DNA of 64,000 bases, taken from positions 1,800,501 to 1,864,500 of the forward strand of contig OZ014412.1 of the NCBI GenBank assembly GCA_963965975.1, in the 5' to 3' direction. Both the position numbers and the translations under genes were made by a program. Source of the stretch: Xestospongia bergquistia. Lineage: Eukaryota; Porifera; Demospongiae; Haplosclerida; Petrosiidae. This document shows positions 1 to 11,495 of this stretch, piece after piece (the stretch's first letter is position 1; the number at the start of each line of letters is the position of its first letter). The notes under the pieces are model-generated. The model was not told the origin of the DNA and searched no databases. It saw only the letters and a list, made by a program, of their open reading frames with translations.

Positions 1-523
1 TTTCTCCTAACATATACAGCAATTATCCCTACTATCACTAATACTATTACTATTATCAGTATTATTATGAAGATACTTATAACACTAACAGCTACTGGAA
101 TAATATTTGAAGATGACACTAGAAAGTAATATAAGTTAACATATCACTGCATTGTCCAGTAATTGATGAGTTAGTAAGTGAGGAGGACCTACAGTAGATG
201 TGATTATATTGAAGGAGATATATTATAGTATTTATACTTACCAAATGATATCAGTTGTACTGATAATGATATAACAGTAGGTTGTGTGACGTTCCAAATG
301 GTATCTGTACATTATTTTCACTGAAGTAATTATAAGAGCACTCAAATGTTATAGTACTACCAACAGGAGCTAGTACTTGAGATGATAGACAAGGACCTCT
401 GATAGTTACTCCAGTAGAGCCACTATATACTGGACTAGTACAGGTTTGTTGTTGTCTAGTACAGAAAGAGAAAAGGAAAGAACACATAAACAACATGGCT
501 TTATCTTTAATGTTAGAAATCAT
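1..523 (-). pseudogene. Receptor A: internally deleted Ig-FN3 receptor relic
   Basis: The minus strand starts with a signal-like segment and an Ig-domain beginning (CTSPVY, RGPC, FECSY) at 523-242, matching the first exon of the intact receptors in this window. The exon jumps from the C-strand region to the exon end, losing the middle and 3' part of the Ig domain and shifting frame. The FN3 exon survives only as its first ~45 nt (about 160-205). It is then joined directly to a hydrophobic stretch that matches the membrane exon of receptor G (about 1-120). The second FN3 and stalk are missing. This is an internally deleted copy and unlikely to be functional. Its 3' end lies outside the window. 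Confidence 0.7.
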
Positions 524-1136
524 GATTATGAGGGAAAATGAGTATGTCTATTGATTAAACATTGTTGGTACATCTCTAAACAATGAACTGACATCAACAT
601 TACTGAGGATGACTTTGTTGAAGTTGCCCTAATTAAAAATAATAGTATTATTTAAGCTAAATTCTGAAATTCAATAGTTGAAATAAAACTAGTTAGTAAC
701 AAGAATACATTTGGATACCAAAATGCAATAGAAATCTTCAAATGAAGTAATTAGATAATTGACAAAAAGGAATTACTATACACATATGGTATGCTACAAA
801 TAAATTCAAAAGAAGAAACTATTCATAAAAAAACTTGCTAGAAAAATGTTAGGATAAAAGCTAAGATATTTGACACCCTTGACTACTTAAGATGGATATG
901 TTATGTTATGATATGTAAGGGAAAATTTAACAATAAATAGATAAATGGATAAATGGATGGATGGAAGAATAATGATAGATGAATAGGTTTTGTAGGTAGA
1001 CAGACAAACTTACAATAATTATCACAGTTAATAAAGTATATTGAGTACCAGTAATATGGATATATATACTTAAATATATTTAAAACATCTGCCTGTGTAT
1101 AAGCTCAATTGAATATGACACTATGAACACTCACTA
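524..1136. other. Gene-free stretch
   Basis: AT-rich sequence between receptor relics A and B. I see no open frame with coding character and no structured repeat beyond short AT runs. Confidence 0.5.
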
Positions 1137-1700
1137 TCAAATAACTTCATCCGTATGTATCATTCTGTGCATTATATTAAAGTAAATTGTTATAAATAAC
1201 TGCTTAACATTGTTATAACACTGACAACTACTGGAACAATAAGATTTGATGAAGTTATTTGATAGTGATGATGACAGTGACAAAATTAATAATTTAAATA
1301 AAAACATTACTTGATGTGCATTGATAATAACAGTAGGTTGTACTGAATTATTATAATTTGTTAAGCTACACAGTCCACATTGAACATCCACTGAATCTTA
1401 TTTTGTTAATAAAAGAACAAATGTATTGATTCCATTGCAATCATTACTATTGGCAGTCACCATCATACCACTATTTAGTGATACTTTCACATCAACAATA
1501 GGTAGAATATCAATAATATTCCAGAATATAAGATAAGGTCCAATGTAACTATATTAATAAGAGCATTCAAACAGCAGAGCATTACAAACAGGAACTACAA
1601 TTGGAGATGATGGACAAGGATCTCTAATATTTACTCCAGAGTTATTATATACAGGGCTAGTACAGGTTTACCCATTACAGAGATAGAGAAGAAGAGAAAA
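1137..1700 (-). pseudogene. Receptor B: decayed Ig exon with membrane-exon scrap
   Basis: On the minus strand, about 1680-1370 aligns with the receptor Ig exon (CTSPVY-like start, a WNI motif, then DVQCGLC at the exon end). Stop codons and frame breaks run through the middle, and the signal peptide is disrupted. Around 1250-1180 a fragment matches the start of the membrane exon (NLIVPVVVSV-like). No FN3 exons lie between them. This is a remnant of the same family as A, C and E-I. Confidence 0.6.
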
Positions 1701-2787
1701 CAATTAATCTTTAATTGTTAGTAGGTGTGATTATTAAGATAAATGGTATGTTCATTGATATCCTTCATATCTTATTACAATGGACCATACAATGTAATGT
1801 TATATAATTCTACAATTTGTGATAAATGTAAAATATGCAAACTTTTTCTAAGTGAAGAGTTATTTAGTTTTCTTCTTATTATAGTCACATATTGTATTGA
1901 GCGAGGCTGACTCAGCATGTTGCTGATACTATAATGCAGGATGATTTTTATTGAAAAAAAATAATAGTTATAATTTATAATATACAATGATTTGGCCTTG
2001 CAGATGGTACAAGTTGATCAATGCTCCATGCAAAATGTTATTTGTTTATTTGTTCTACAAACTATTTTACATAAATTAACTGTGCAAATTAAGACAAACA
2101 TCATTTGTTATTACTTGTGAAGCATAACTTTGTCACTATACATGTTTGAACAAGTTGTGTCATAAACGTGTACACGTATTTATATACACATACAAAGAGA
2201 TATTTGATATTGACCTCTAAAGATATTAACACTGTCCTTAAGACAACTATTATTTTAAGCTCTTTAACACAAAGTAATAATTGTATCATTTCTGGTATAA
2301 AATCTACATGAACATGTAGATTATATAACGAGGTGTCAATTTAACTCTGATGTCTGCTAAATGGAATGTACCATCTGATATGCTAGTTGCTATATAAACC
2401 ATGTAGTATGTGGGAGATAATGGCTGACTAAACACTAAATATTATAAATGCAAAAGACATCACATTATCTGCATATTCATTATTATTTCCTCTCTTTGCA
2501 GATTGACAGTTTTATGATGGCAGTGTTCTATTTATAGGCTCAAAAAGGTAGAAAGGGTTAAATAAATGGGACAAAACAATGAAGGACCACAACACATTTC
2601 ATACATTATTTGATGGTCACATCAAACTCATTAATCAAATTTGTTTACTCTCGAGTTTTTGGGTGGTACATATAACAATAACTATAAATATAACATACTA
2701 TTCAGCACAATAACACTACCAGTCAGAGCAAAGTTTTGGAATTGCATTGAATGAGAATTGGCTCCAACTTTCCAACCACAAATCTAT
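1701..2787. other. Gene-free stretch
   Basis: AT-rich sequence with no supported gene. The short open frames on both strands lack family similarity or usable splice contexts. Confidence 0.45.
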
Positions 2788-2970
2788 GATATAATATAGT
2801 TGGTTATGAGTATACGACCTGTATCAAACTGCAAATGATATAATATAGTTGGTTATGAGTATATGACCTGTATCAAACTGCAAATGATATAATATAGTTA
2901 GTTATGAGTATATGACCTGTATCAAACTGCAAATGATATAATATAGTTGGTTATGAGTAACTGCAAAGTC
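2788..2970. repeat. 49-bp tandem repeat, about 3.5 copies
   Basis: A unit of about 49 bp, starting gatataatatagttggtta and containing gacctgtatcaaactgcaaa, repeats head to tail with only a few substitutions. The last copy is truncated. No coding potential. Confidence 0.85.
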
Positions 2971-4041
2971 AACTTCCTGCAAAAAATATACCTAACAGAC
3001 AATAGTGGACAATAGTAGGTTCTCTTTATGGATACATGAATGGACACTCTGTAGTAGAACAATTAACAAGTAAAGGGAAAGAGCGCCAAGTAATGACCAA
3101 ATGAGTGATATTACTGGTCATTGTGGTCAGAATGGTAATCACTGTTACAGCTTCATTATAATTTGTGGTCTCTTTGAGCTAATGACCAAGATGAGAGTAT
3201 ATCCTGGAAGTCTGCTCACAGACCAAGTTACTCATTTGAGCGGACGCATGAGCTGATGTACAAAATATTAATGTGTCAAGTATCTCAATGAACAATGCAT
3301 TGTTTTATGGGGGTATAATATAAGTTGATTACCCGTGATCGTATTGTGTGTAATTTGATTGCTATTGATAAGGAACATTAATTGTCGTTGCAAGTTGAGG
3401 TAAGCACAAATGAGAGCTGTGCCCAGTGGCAATGTTGATTACAATAACTTTAAATAAAGAATTGATGCTATATTGTTGAAGTTCACTTGCTCTGTGATAT
3501 CAATATGAGCTTTGATTGAAAATATGTTCAGTAATTTCATAGTGAGACTAAATCAATATATGTACTATATACTACTATTAAAATTAAGTTTTCATAAGAG
3601 TGTGGGTACTGGATCCTCCCATTAGAAAGCTATAAGTTACACTGATAAGAAATTACATTACAGTTACCACACACAGACACAATTATGTCAGTTATAACTA
3701 AATTAAATTGTAAGTCATCTACTATCTCATTCATCAGACGGCCTCTTTAGTCACAATATGTGACATACATCCCCTCCCTTCTCTATGACCCCTTGTATAT
3801 GTACTTTGTACTAGTGTCAAAGTCAAGTGTACAAAACATAGCTGGATTGTTTGCCACACCTAATTTAGTACAGTATAGTACAGTGAAACCTCTCTTATCC
3901 AGACACGATCAACTAATTGTCACTATAACAGGGGCATCTTCATTTAAAAGGGGCAACAAATTTTACTAACACTGAAGTGCCCTGTATCATAGGTGTCCTT
4001 ACAAAGAGGTTTCACTGTAGTGAGAGATATAGTCACTATAC
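2971..4041. other. Gene-free stretch
   Basis: No convincing gene. A minus-strand exon may continue into this area from the orphan exon pair at 4042-4497, but I could not identify a following exon with confidence. Confidence 0.4.
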
Positions 4042-4230
4042 CTTGTGTTGACTTGGAGTGAGGACTCTTGGTAGTGATTTTAGTTTGGTGCTTGTGATTT
4101 TGAAATCGAGGTGGTACCTCACAATAATAATAGCGCGAAGACACACTACCGTTAGCAGAGCTACCACTATTGCCTGCTACATGAGAACCACTAGACTGTG
4201 AAGGACCAGATGAATTATTGTTCTAGAGTA

Positions 4231-4263
<33 letters not shown>

Positions 4264-4497
4264 ATCAAAAAATCTGGCTCATTAATTCACTTTCTCACTC
4301 TTTGTTTTGTTCCACCACCACCTCCAGTGTTCCCTTCTTTCTTTCGACTCTTATCAGATGAGTCATCTTTCCCTCATGTCTTGGAAGTCCCACGTCCTTT
4401 ATTACCTGTGCTACTGTTATTACTGCTACTAGCACTACTATTAGTATTAGTACGGTGTTGGTCAGCTCCTTTGTGTCCATCCATGTGTATCACCTGT
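4042..4497 (-). pseudogene. Orphan pair of exons, Ser/Lys-rich, with one in-frame stop
   Basis: Two adjacent minus-strand exons fit together. The upstream one (about 4497-4293) is Ser/Asn/Gly/Lys-rich and ends at a GTGAGA donor. After a short CT-rich intron ending CTCTAG, the second (about 4222-4042) encodes a Ser/Gly-rich stretch, then SRYYYCEVPPRFQN and a basic region, and ends at a GTATAG donor. Both are in phase. A TGA lies inside the first exon (after a GRGTSKT stretch) in an otherwise continuous frame, so this is either a broken copy or a sequence error. The flanking exons of the parent gene were not found, and I do not recognise the protein. Confidence 0.4.
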
Positions 4498-4516
4498 ATG
4501 TGTGTAAGAGAAAGAG

Positions 4517-4540
4517 AGGGGGGGGGGGGGGGGGGGAGGA
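4517..4540. repeat. Poly-G tract beside GA repeat
   Basis: An uninterrupted run of about 19 G follows agagag repeats. Such runs can form G-quadruplexes and are error-prone in assembly. Confidence 0.8.
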
Positions 4541-5440
4541 AATAATCATCACTACTACAAGTGAATTAAAGAATAATTAACAAATTACCTTTACACAAGT
4601 TCTTTAGAAAAAAAAACTATCCTAAAATTACCCAGTACATACTTCACAGGAGATTAATAACAAAAATATTTTAATAACATTTGAGTCTTTGGAGCTTTGT
4701 CTATTGTAAAGTAACAGTTCCTACATTCATATCCTCCAATATATATATATATTTGCAATGCAGTACATGCCCCTCCTCCATCTTTTGTCAGCCACTCTTT
4801 GTATGCATGCCAAATACTCCTAAGATGGTTTTTCGTGTACATACAAGAGATAAGGGCAACAAAATAAAATATGCATCTATTGTTGCTAAACAATTCAAAT
4901 CACTACACACTGTAATAATTGATCAATTATGATCATGACATGAAAATAATTCCATAATTTCAGCTTCCATACTACAATTTTTATAACTCTTTACATCTCA
5001 ATCCAACACCATCAATTAATCTTAAGACAAATCTTTTAAAAACACTAACTTGAGCTTCATTCTATAACTGACTACATGTAATAAGGTACTATATATCATT
5101 ATAAAAGCTTGCTTTATTTACTGTAACAATAAAACTTAGCTTCGAAGGAAATAAATCTGATGCCATGACAACAAGGAAAAGAAACAATAAGATTTCCTCT
5201 CGTGAACAAAGTGTCATTATCATACTTGTGGCACAATAGAAAGTACCAAAATTTAGTTCAAACTTAATTATCTGTATCTGACATGTAAAACACAACTATA
5301 ATATTATTAGAGATAACATCAGTATCATTAGTTTTATAACCTGTTTGTTCCTGACAGAAACAGCAAAGAAGAGATTTCATGCATCAACTAAATGACAAGT
5401 GACTTGTGTTGATCCAAAAGAGAAATTAGTGGCCATCACC

Positions 5441-5481
<41 letters not shown>

Positions 5482-5586
5482 CAAACAGGAGACTACAAAA
5501 CTTTGCATCATCTACTACCTATGTTAGTCATACAGCTATATGTTACAAGCATACATGATACTATATTTAAATACATATAGCAACAA
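4541..5586. other. Gene-free stretch with (GA)n at 5442-5477
   Basis: No supported gene. A perfect GA/AG microsatellite of about 36 bp lies near 5442-5477. A short minus-strand open segment near 4770-4870 has some coding character but no family match. Confidence 0.4.
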
Positions 5587-5812
5587 CCATGAATTCAGTT
5601 CAGCTCTATTGGAGGGATTACACCATTTCTACCACAGACAATGAATCCAATTTAGGTCTACAGGAACTATTATATCATTTCTCTCTATTAGTATACCACA
5701 ACCAATGAATTCAGTCTAGCTCTACTGGAACCATTACAGCATTTCTCTATTAGCATACCATAACCAGTTCAGCTCTACTTGGAAACATTACACCATTTCT
5801 CTATTAATATAC
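5587..5812. repeat. Diverged ~60-bp tandem repeat, about 4 copies
   Basis: Units containing ccaatgaattcagtctagct, a ctactggaa core and catttctctattag recur about every 60 bp with substitutions and small indels. Confidence 0.7.
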
Positions 5813-6713
5813 CCACTATAATATCTGCTACAGAACTTAAACATTATTACAACACCACATTGCTACCTTCAAACAATTTTAGAGCAGTAACTGTGTTTAT
5901 TCATAGTTACAGTGAATACACTGTCACCATGGCAACAATTCAAAAAAAAAGAGAGGAAATATACAAGTGTTAGTAACATTGTACAGTTACCTAGTGTCTA
6001 TTAAATTAACAGCTACTAGCATTTAGAGTCTAAGGAAGACAGTCACATGTCTATCCATTGGATCATAGTTGTAGTTTGTAGTAATATTGTCGTCAAAATC
6101 TCAATAATAATTTATTTATCTTATACAAGCAATATTCATTTTAAAATGTCATACTGGTTCATTCTATGACAGTAATATACTTTAATCATTCGCTTGTTGC
6201 TAAATTTGTTACGATAAACATATATATTTTAAATAAGGTATTAGTTAGCTATAGCTCTGGTCATTTTGTAATAAGCCTCTATACCAACTTGAGCATCTTA
6301 CAGACATGTTTTGCAGCAATATACTTTATTATTGTTGTGACTAGTTCAAAGTGGTGATATAACGTAATAATTAATTAGCTTACTAATATAATTTCTGATG
6401 TTGTGACATTAATACTTTGGTACAGTTAGTGATTCTGATGCCATTGGTTAGCTATAATATTGTTGTGGGTGTGGCAAGTGTTATATTCCCCCGTTCTACA
6501 TGTACATGTCTGTACATATCCAGTAGTTATTGAACCATAAGACCATATGAAATAATTTCCATTACATTTATATTAATTAACATGGTGACTAATGAGTTAT
6601 TTAATTAAGAGTGTAGTGCAAATTTAAAGGAATACTACAAGAAGTCTTAGATTTGATTTAAATGTAAAATTAATAGTAAAAATAAAATCTACTAGTCAAT
6701 TCATTATTTAAAT
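5813..6713. other. Gene-free stretch downstream of receptor C
   Basis: AT-rich sequence with no supported gene. It contains the likely 3' UTR and termination area of receptor C, which reads leftward. Confidence 0.45.
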
Positions 6714-8442
6714 TTATTTCATAGTAAATTCTTGTTGTACATGAAGTACTTGAGAGGTATTGTTGACCTTCTAAAATTGATTTAAAATTAAAAGATTATT
6801 AATTTATTAACATACCTTTCTCTTCATATACACAGCTATCCCTACTATTAATAATAGTATTACTATCAGTATTATTATGACAAGAGTTGCTGAAACACTA
6901 ACAACTACTGAAACAATAACATTTGATGATGACACTAGAATAAGAAATGATTTCAATATACTACAATATCATAAACACATTACTTGGATTAGTAGTTGGT
7001 GGAATAAAAAGAGAAGAAGAAGCAGTAGTACTGGAATATGAATTAGGAATAACTGCAAGAGAGAAAATAATATTACAATAATTGTGATAATATACTGACC
7101 ACCTTTAGTTGTAGTCAATGACATAGTTACAGTAACTGATGATGTTGATGGTTCAGGTTGATTGTTCTGAGGATATATACCAGTCGTTACTATATACAGA
7201 GAACAATGATAATTTATTTGAATAACATTGCTTACTTAAGAATTCAGTCAAGTTAGTAAATTCTGTTCTATCTCTTCCAACAGAGTTGATCACTTCAATA
7301 GCTATATACCATGTAGTATTATCAATAACTGACTGTATATTAACACTCATATCATAGACTATATTATTTGTTACAGTATCAATGTTAGGAGTTAATATTG
7401 GAGTGTTGTAAAGTTGATTGCCACAACAATCTTCTTGTATGAGATGATATGTATAATTTAAAGGATCTTCATTACAAGATACAGTTACCTACAGTATAAT
7501 ACATTAGTGAACAGTCTATATAAGAATGCAATTAATATAAGAATGTAATTACATAACATACATTGAAACTTAGCGATATAACTTCAGAGGAATTTGATAT
7601 GATTAGTACATCAGAAATATCTGGACCTGTAATGTAAGTAAAAGAACAATTACAATATGACATGTTAATACTATACATTACCTGATACTATCGTAAAGTT
7701 ATCTTCAGCAATAGCTAGTTCACTATAACCATATTGTGTACCAGCAGATACACTCCATTGTAACTGACTACATTCAATATATGATATATTATCTTTATGT
7801 AGAGTTATGTTAGTTGAGTTAGTTACTGTAGTGAATATTACTGATATATTATCAGAGTTAACTACTGTTATACTGTACTGGAACTGAATATAGTCCATTA
7901 ATGGAGGAGACCATCTTAATATCACTGCATTGTCCAGTAACTGATGAGTTAGAAAGTGAGGAGGACCTACAGAAGATGTGACTATATTAAAGAAGATATA
8001 TTATAGTACACTTACCAAATGATATCAGTTGTACTGGTAATGATATAACAGTAGGTTGTGGGGCAAAAAGACAGTTAACATTTACAGTTGCTTTACACAG
8101 TACACATTGAACATCCAGTTGTTCTTCTTTGGTTATTTGAAGTGTAACTGTAGTGTATCCATTACCACCAGTACTAATGAGAGTCACAATTATACTGCTA
8201 TTTGGTGGGTTATTTCCATTAATAAGAAGTTCAATATCAGTAATATTCCAGTATTGACTATAGGTTCCAGTATTATAACTAAAAGAACAAACAAATGTTA
8301 CATTACTACCAACAGGAGCTATAACTTGAGATGATGGACAAGGTCCTCTAAGAGTTGCTTCAGAGTTACTGTACACTGGACTAGTACAGTCTTCTCCATT
8401 ACAGAGATAGACAAGAAGAGAACATAAGAACAGCCACTTCAT
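6714..8442 (-). CDS. Receptor C: Ig-FN3-FN3 single-pass membrane receptor
   Basis: Eight exons close perfectly in frame: 8442-8016, 7966-7682, 7626-7562, 7488-7236, 7189-7103, 7052-6984, 6934-6816 and 6770-6714 (453 aa). A signal peptide (MKWLFLCSLLVYLCNG) precedes an Ig-like domain with the expected B-strand Cys (TFVCSF), core Trp (YWNI) and F-strand Cys (DVQC). Two FN3-like modules follow (about residues 143-343; the first has LRWSPP and SAGTQYGYSE). Next come a Ser/Thr/Pro-rich stalk, one membrane helix (about 400-428) and a short basic tail ending QQEFTMK without a tyrosine motif. There are many N-glycosylation sequons. It is probably a cell-surface recognition or adhesion receptor. Ligand unknown. 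The neighbouring PCBD gene is divergent. Confidence 0.85.
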
Positions 8443-9074
8443 GGTCTGTGGGAGTGAATAAATAAATAGCTTAGACTAAGAGTATAAGTTGATTGGCATT
8501 CCACTAGCAGTATAACAATATTAAATATTATCTATTTTCATTCCATAGTAAATGGAGTATAACAGTGGGTGACTTCAGAGTGAGTTATTCTCTATAGAAT
8601 AACAATTATAATAATTGATTATGATTTCTACATAATATTATAATACACTATCCAACAGATCAAGACATCAACAAACTAAAACTCAGACCATCCACTTAAT
8701 AACTAGTCAATGAAAATAGCTACCTTATAACTCTATAACTGTAATATACAACATTAATTATACCAGCTATATATATTAATTATATAACTATAATATACAA
8801 GGAAATCATAGCAAGTAATGTTCCCTCAATTGTGTACTAGTAATAATTCCTTTTTCATCTTATTATAATGGTTATCATACTGTAATGAATAGCAGATCTG
8901 CTATGATGCAGTAATCACTACTATCTATAAGACATTACGATGTTCATAACTTGATTGTTTATTTAGTAGAGTAACAATTAATAGATAATTAATAGTGGGT
9001 GTGTTATGTTTTGTCTATTATCAAAAGGGAGAGGTCTAACTATTAATAGTCTGATATTAGTAAACTCATTGAGA
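8443..9074. promoter_or_regulatory. Divergent intergenic region between receptor C and PCBD
   Basis: About 630 bp separates two genes transcribed away from each other, so it should hold both promoters. No distinct TATA or other motif stands out from the AT-rich background. Confidence 0.4.
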
Positions 9075-9460
9075 ATGGTACGTTCCATATATCACATAAT
9101 ATACTAACTTATTCTATTCCTATTATTCCTATTATGTCATAGTCTTCATCTCCTAGTTCAAAACGTGCTAAACTAGAAGATCCTGATAGAGAGTCAATGT
9201 TAGCTCCTCTTATTTCTGCTGGTTGGTCAATAGTGGAAGGACGTGATGCTATTAAGAAAGATTTCAAGTTTAAAAATTTCAATGAAGCCTTTGGTTTCAT
9301 GACACGTGTTGCACTCAAAGCAGATCAGATAGATCATCATCCTGAATGGTTTAATATGTACAATAGTGTCAGTATTACATTGAGTACGCATGTTTGTCAT
9401 GGACTGTCTAGTATGGATATCAAACTAGCAACTTTTATTGACTCTGTAGCTGGACAGTAA
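9075..9460 (+). CDS. PCBD1: Pterin-4a-carbinolamine dehydratase (PCBD/DCoH)
   Basis: PCBD dehydrates 4a-hydroxytetrahydrobiopterin to quinonoid dihydrobiopterin, recycling the cofactor of aromatic amino acid hydroxylases; vertebrate homologues also bind HNF1. The protein shows the family signature: EGRDAI, then [24 protein letters not shown] with the active-site histidines, ITLSTH, and the C-terminal DIKLATFID. My model is exon 1 = the ATG alone (9075-9077), an intron 9078-9142 (GTACGT...TACTAAC...ATAG), and exon 2 at 9143-9460. It gives 106 aa, close to the ~104 aa of animal PCBD1. Starting at the internal Met at 9197 would lose the conserved N-terminal helix. It is convergent with TRAPPC10 copy 1. 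The paralogue (PCBD1 or PCBD2) cannot be told from this. Confidence 0.88.
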
Positions 9461-9588
9461 CCAATGATACTCTAGGAGTCACATGTAGGGGTGTGGCTAG
9501 TTTAGTACTAGTTAATTTTGGACATTAATTTTCTGATTTCTTCTCACAAAAAAAATTAAAATTTGATTGATAGGCACTTTATACAAAA

Positions 9589-11459
9589 TTATTTAAAATT
9601 GTTGTCCATCACCTCCTGATATCTCTGAGTGTCATCATAACATTGAGCTCCTGTCAATTTCATCCACTCACTCTCCTTCACATTATCCACCTCATCAGTA
9701 CCTTCAACTCTTGAAAACCTTTCCAAAGCTAAAGAACAAGATGGTGGTAATAAACTACCAACTTGTTTAGGAGTAGCGGCCACTTTAAATGAAACACTCT
9801 CTGCTATAAGTGGTGCGTTGATGACACCTTTCTTTGAACTGGTCACTGACCAGTGGGTGGAGTCAGGATGGAGTGTATAATGAAGTTTATCAGGACATTG
9901 TTGGTTGGAGTCTCTAAAATCTTTAGTTTTATTAGAGATAGTATATATTATAAATACAGGTTGTCCCTGTGTAACAGGCTGAAGAGGAAAGAGTGACTCT
10001 ACACGGACCTTTAAATGATAGATTGTCTCCATGTTAGATACCATAAAAATATACTCTGCAGTACATGATAGAGTGTTACTGTCATCCTAAATGAATAGAA
10101 TGGATTGGTAAGTAGTGTTATATCAGATACAATGATAGAAATATAGACAATGATATCACAGTTATTACACATTGAAATAAAACAGTATAATGTTGTATAT
10201 ATATATCAGTACATTAATACAACACTAATGAACTCCTCAGTGTGTGTGTGTGTGTGTGTGTAATGGAGTGTTTGTATAGTACAGTATAAATTTACTTACA
10301 TTATCAGGATGATAATATATTCTAAAACATCCTGAAAACATACTCATTGACTCAATACTTCCTATAAAATAACACATTAATATATTATAATACATACTAA
10401 CAACAATAGTCTACTTTCATTATGATTATCACAATAACAATAGCAATTATAATTTTTTTATTTAATACCTTTTTTGTGCTGCCATAAAAATGAGAATGTA
10501 TCTCCTGGATAGAACACCTGTCAATATAATAATAACAATATGTACATATACCCAATATACATGTACATATACCCAATACACATGTACATAAACACAATAT
10601 AAACATACATATTAGAAAATAGTTGTACCTTAGGAATGCTGCCATTAAGTGGTATTAGGTCTAGTGATGGTGCTAAGAGGGCGTGGCTATCAAGATACAG
10701 TGGTAATGGACAAGAATTGACTATTAAAATTTGTAAGAAAGTACTGTGGGTGTGATCAATAGTCACATGACATAGAGAACATGTCACATGACTTACCTTT
10801 CACCTGCTGAGTATTCATTATGGCTAAAAGTAAATGGTTCGTACACTATTACTGGTAACCTAGCAACATGAGGAGGATTTAACCAATTACAATGAACCTC
10901 AAGTTCATATTGCCAAGCTGACAAGTACTCAGTGTTGTCATGGTCATGGAGAGTTGTGGGTAAAGTTGACTGATTTTGATATTGTGAGGAGAAAGTCATA
11001 TCAAAGGAGAGCATGATGGCACTAGAGGGAGCCACTGATGATAATGTAAGGTTGAGTTGGTTGGTAATCACAGGACTTCCATGATCAACTGGCTCTAATT
11101 CTACAGTGGGTGGAGCTACTAATGCTAGCTTGGCCCCCTCATTAATTGTAGTCTCATCACCTGTAGTGATTGTTAGTTGAGACATTATTGTAACTCCAGC
11201 TATAATAACTGAAATGAGTTAAGAAAGGGTTAATGATAATGTAGGTGTGGCTAACCATCTGATTGTGGTTTTAAAGCGACACTAATATCTACTTTATCTG
11301 GTAAAATATTAACAGTAGCTTGTTGACTTGTTGCCATAGGAACCACAAGACAAAAATCCAATGCCCCTGCTTTTAATATAATTTGATAAGGTAGATATGA
11401 ACCTGGCATGGTCATCTATGTGTGAGTGTGTGTGAGTGTGTGTATGTGTGTGTGTGTGT

Positions 11460-11495
<36 letters not shown>

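Noticed and set aside
4198-4545. Plus-strand 115-aa open frame with Arg-Glu and Pro/Leu runs
   Set aside because: Made of (GA)n, poly-G and the antisense of the orphan exon. The minus strand has splice sites and better coding character.
8056-8334. Plus-strand 92-aa open frame opposite the receptor C Ig exon
   Set aside because: Antisense shadow of a well-supported exon; similar shadows occur opposite other Ig exons (for example 24778-24978).
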